Assembly: GCF_026012395.1 (NCBI RefSeq)
Contig: NZ_BRZA01000006.1
Coordinates: 42,339 to 106,338 of the forward strand
Length of the DNA: 64,000 nt
From: Lysinibacillus piscis
GTDB lineage: Bacteria; Bacillota; Bacilli; Bacillales_A; Planococcaceae
Direction of reading: 5' to 3'
In this document: in pieces, positions 62,684 through 64,000 of the stretch
Position numbering within the stretch: the first letter of the stretch is position 1
Layout of the letters: the number at the start of each line of letters is the position of its first letter
Made by a program: the position numbers and the translations under genes
The notes under the pieces: generated by a model
Databases searched by the model: none
The model's input: only the letters and a program-made list of their open reading frames with translations
Told to the model about the DNA's origin: nothing

Positions 62684-63334
62684 ATGGAACACCATGCACT
62701 TTTATCAAATGCTGCGGCACAACAATTTCTTTCGATATTAAAGGATTTGATTCCGACCAATTCATCTATTGCAATTGCTGCCCAAAATGCTTATATTTAT
62801 TTGCATTCTGAACAACCACATATTCAAGTAGGATTAGGAGAATCAGTACAGGCAGGGAGCATCGCTGAGCAAGTTTTGCTCACTCGGAAACAAACCGATC
62901 CTTTAATTGATTACTCGCTTTCTGATATACCTTATTATGGTGTAGGGTATCCGATTGAAATAAAAGAAGAGCCTGCTGCATTAATTGTGCTAACACAGAA
63001 AGTAGAACCTGTTGAATTTTTAACGGGGAAGCGTAATGAGGAATGGATTCCTATTGCGGCTACTAAAATTTCTCATCTTGAGAGCTTACAGAAGAAAACC
63101 TGGTTTTATATAAATGGTGAGCAATTCAAAACGAATTTTACATTAAAGGAGCTACAGGTACGATTGCCAACCTCTTTCATTCGTATTCATCGCTCTTATA
63201 TCGTGAATATACATGCTATTAAAAAGATTGCACGTGATCTTACTTCTAATTTAATTGTAACCCTTGAAGATGGTCATGAATTGCCTGTAAGTCAGTCTTA
63301 TATTACCAATTTGCGTAACGCCCTTGAATTCTAG
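62684..63334 (+). CDS. LytTR-type DNA-binding regulator with ligand-sensing N-terminus
   Basis: 216 residues from ATG 62684 (AAGGAGG, well spaced); the frame upstream to 62468 has no ribosome-binding site and covers the aceA start region. The C-terminal ~100 residues are LytTR: TWFYINGEQFKTNFTLKELQ, RIHRSYIVNIHAIKKI and DGHELPVSQSYITNLR. The N-terminal ~110 residues lack a receiver domain and may be a small-molecule sensor (PAS/GAF-like). Its divergent position suggests control of aceAB by a metabolite (inference). Confidence 0.88.
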   Translation: MEHHALLSNAAAQQFLSILKDLIPTNSSIAIAAQNAYIYLHSEQPHIQVGLGESVQAGSIAEQVLLTRKQTDPLIDYSLSDIPYYGVGYPIEIKEEPAALIVLTQKVEPVEFLTGKRNEEWIPIAATKISHLESLQKKTWFYINGEQFKTNFTLKELQVRLPTSFIRIHRSYIVNIHAIKKIARDLTSNLIVTLEDGHELPVSQSYITNLRNALEF

Positions 63335-63455
63335 TGAATTTCTAGGCGTGAGAGTTGATACACAAAATCGCCTAATGTTGTTATTGTCACATGGAAATTT
63401 TGCAGAGGAACATAAGCTACCAGTACTTCTCTCACGAACACCAATCAAATTTTAA
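63330..63455 (+). pseudogene. Possible 3' gene remnant
   Basis: Immediately after the LytTR stop, in another frame, is an open stretch (EFLGVRVDTQNRLMLLLSHG, then NFAEEHKLPVLLSRTPIKF and TAA) that reads like the end of a real protein but has no start or ribosome-binding site. It may be the tail of a deleted gene. Beyond it (63456-63600) I see only two ribosome-binding-site-like motifs before very short frames. Confidence 0.3.
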
Positions 63456-63602
63456 TAGACTATTAATAGGAGGTAAGAGAAATATGATGAAGGGAGAATG
63501 AAAACAATGTTGATTTGTTGATTTAGAATTCGTCAGATTTTGAGCTTGCTAAACATTCAAAGTTAATTCATCTATTGGACCGGGGAAATTTTAGTAAACA
63601 AA

Positions 63603-63633
63603 AACCAGTCAACTGCTAAACAGTTGACTGGTT
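63603..63633 (-). terminator. Terminator of the rRNA operon
   Basis: AACCAGTCAACTG and CAGTTGACTGGTT form a perfect 13-bp stem with five-base loop, just after the 5S gene on the minus strand. Confidence 0.88.
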
Positions 63634-63637
63634 AATT

Positions 63638-63753
<116 letters not shown>

Positions 63754-63878
63754 CTTGCACATGGATGTGCTGGTGTCTACGTTGCAACACGATATTGCGT
63801 CCTTAGTAGACGTTCTTTTTGAAAGAATTATTCTTTCAAAACTGGATAAACGGTGCATTGTTTTGTAACACTTTTTTT

Positions 63879-64000
63879 GGTTAAGTCCTCGATCGATTAG
63901 TATTCGTCAGCTCCATGTGTCACCACACTTCCACCTCGAACCTATCTACCTCATCGTCTTTGAGGGATCTTACTTACTTGCGTAATGGGAAATCTCATCT
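63879..64000 (-). rRNA. rrl: 23S ribosomal RNA, 3' end
   Basis: The minus strand matches the 3' end of Bacillus-type 23S rRNA: it ends with CTAATCGATCGAGGACTTAA CC. The gene continues beyond the window. Confidence 0.93.

Noticed and set aside
63251..63448. 65-residue minus-strand frame over the end of the LytTR gene
   Set aside because: It is antisense to the well-supported LytTR end, with no ribosome-binding site.

Overview
The window looks like chromosomal DNA of a low-GC, Gram-positive, endospore-former-type bacterium, most likely Lysinibacillus or a close relative (inference). The signs are AT-rich DNA, strong AGGAGG-type ribosome-binding sites, many TTG starts, cell-surface proteins anchored by S-layer-homology (SLH) domains, and genes whose closest matches by eye are Bacillus proteins (YvbH, YxdLM-YxeA, YxlEFG, Mrp). 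The right edge enters a 5S-23S rRNA operon on the minus strand. I see no CRISPR array, tRNA, integrase or intact insertion sequence. || Layout. 0-3 kb: partial SLH surface protein. 3-6 kb: membrane diguanylate cyclase, then an alpha-methylacyl-CoA-racemase-like enzyme. 6.1-6.5 kb: an intergenic cluster of DnaA-box-like 9-mers. 6.5-11.6 kb: HPP membrane protein, acetamidase/formamidase with a zinc-ribbon insert, YvbH-like PH protein, an OmpR-type two-component system and an unlisted 58-residue membrane protein. 11.6-12.4 kb: AT-rich stretch with doubtful ORFs. 12.4-21.2 kb: Bce/Yxd-type ABC transporter with YxeA, glutathione peroxidase, CoA-disulfide reductase, VanZ/RDD protein, AlaX-type editing enzyme, phosphoesterase. 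|| 21.4-35.9 kb is the most unusual part. Two large SLH proteins with near-identical C-termini, a phage-tail-collar-domain protein and two proteins with a Cry34/aegerolysin-like domain lie on the minus strand. The larger of these two has a C-terminal extension that looks like a beta-pore-forming module. Divergent from them is a 1007-residue dual-kinase hybrid sensor with its response regulator. The same 8-4-8 inverted repeat lies upstream of the sensor gene, the toxin-like pair and one SLH gene. My main hypothesis is that this is a regulated surface/toxin locus. || 35.9-41.7 kb: complete mrpABCDEFG Na+/H+ antiporter operon. 41.7-42.9 kb: triple-hairpin intergenic repeat, KdpD-type USP protein and a copy of a second dispersed repeat. 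42.9-50.7 kb: Fsr-like efflux protein, DUF421 protein, HEPN-like/CBS protein, YxlEFG-like ABC system, a PfkB kinase fused to a Cys-phosphatase domain, GNAT and EamA proteins. 50.7-59.5 kb: tandem transglutaminase-like proteins, a 13-repeat Sel1 protein, a small haem-oxidase-like membrane protein, a second two-component system, and a DUF1648 protein with its GntR regulator. 59.5-63.3 kb: glyoxylate shunt (aceA-aceB) with a divergent LytTR-type regulator. 63.6-64 kb: 5S and the 3' end of 23S rRNA. || Where the longest open frame starts upstream of a good ribosome-binding site, I moved the start to the supported codon and say so in the entry. All family assignments were made by eye from motifs; no database search was run.
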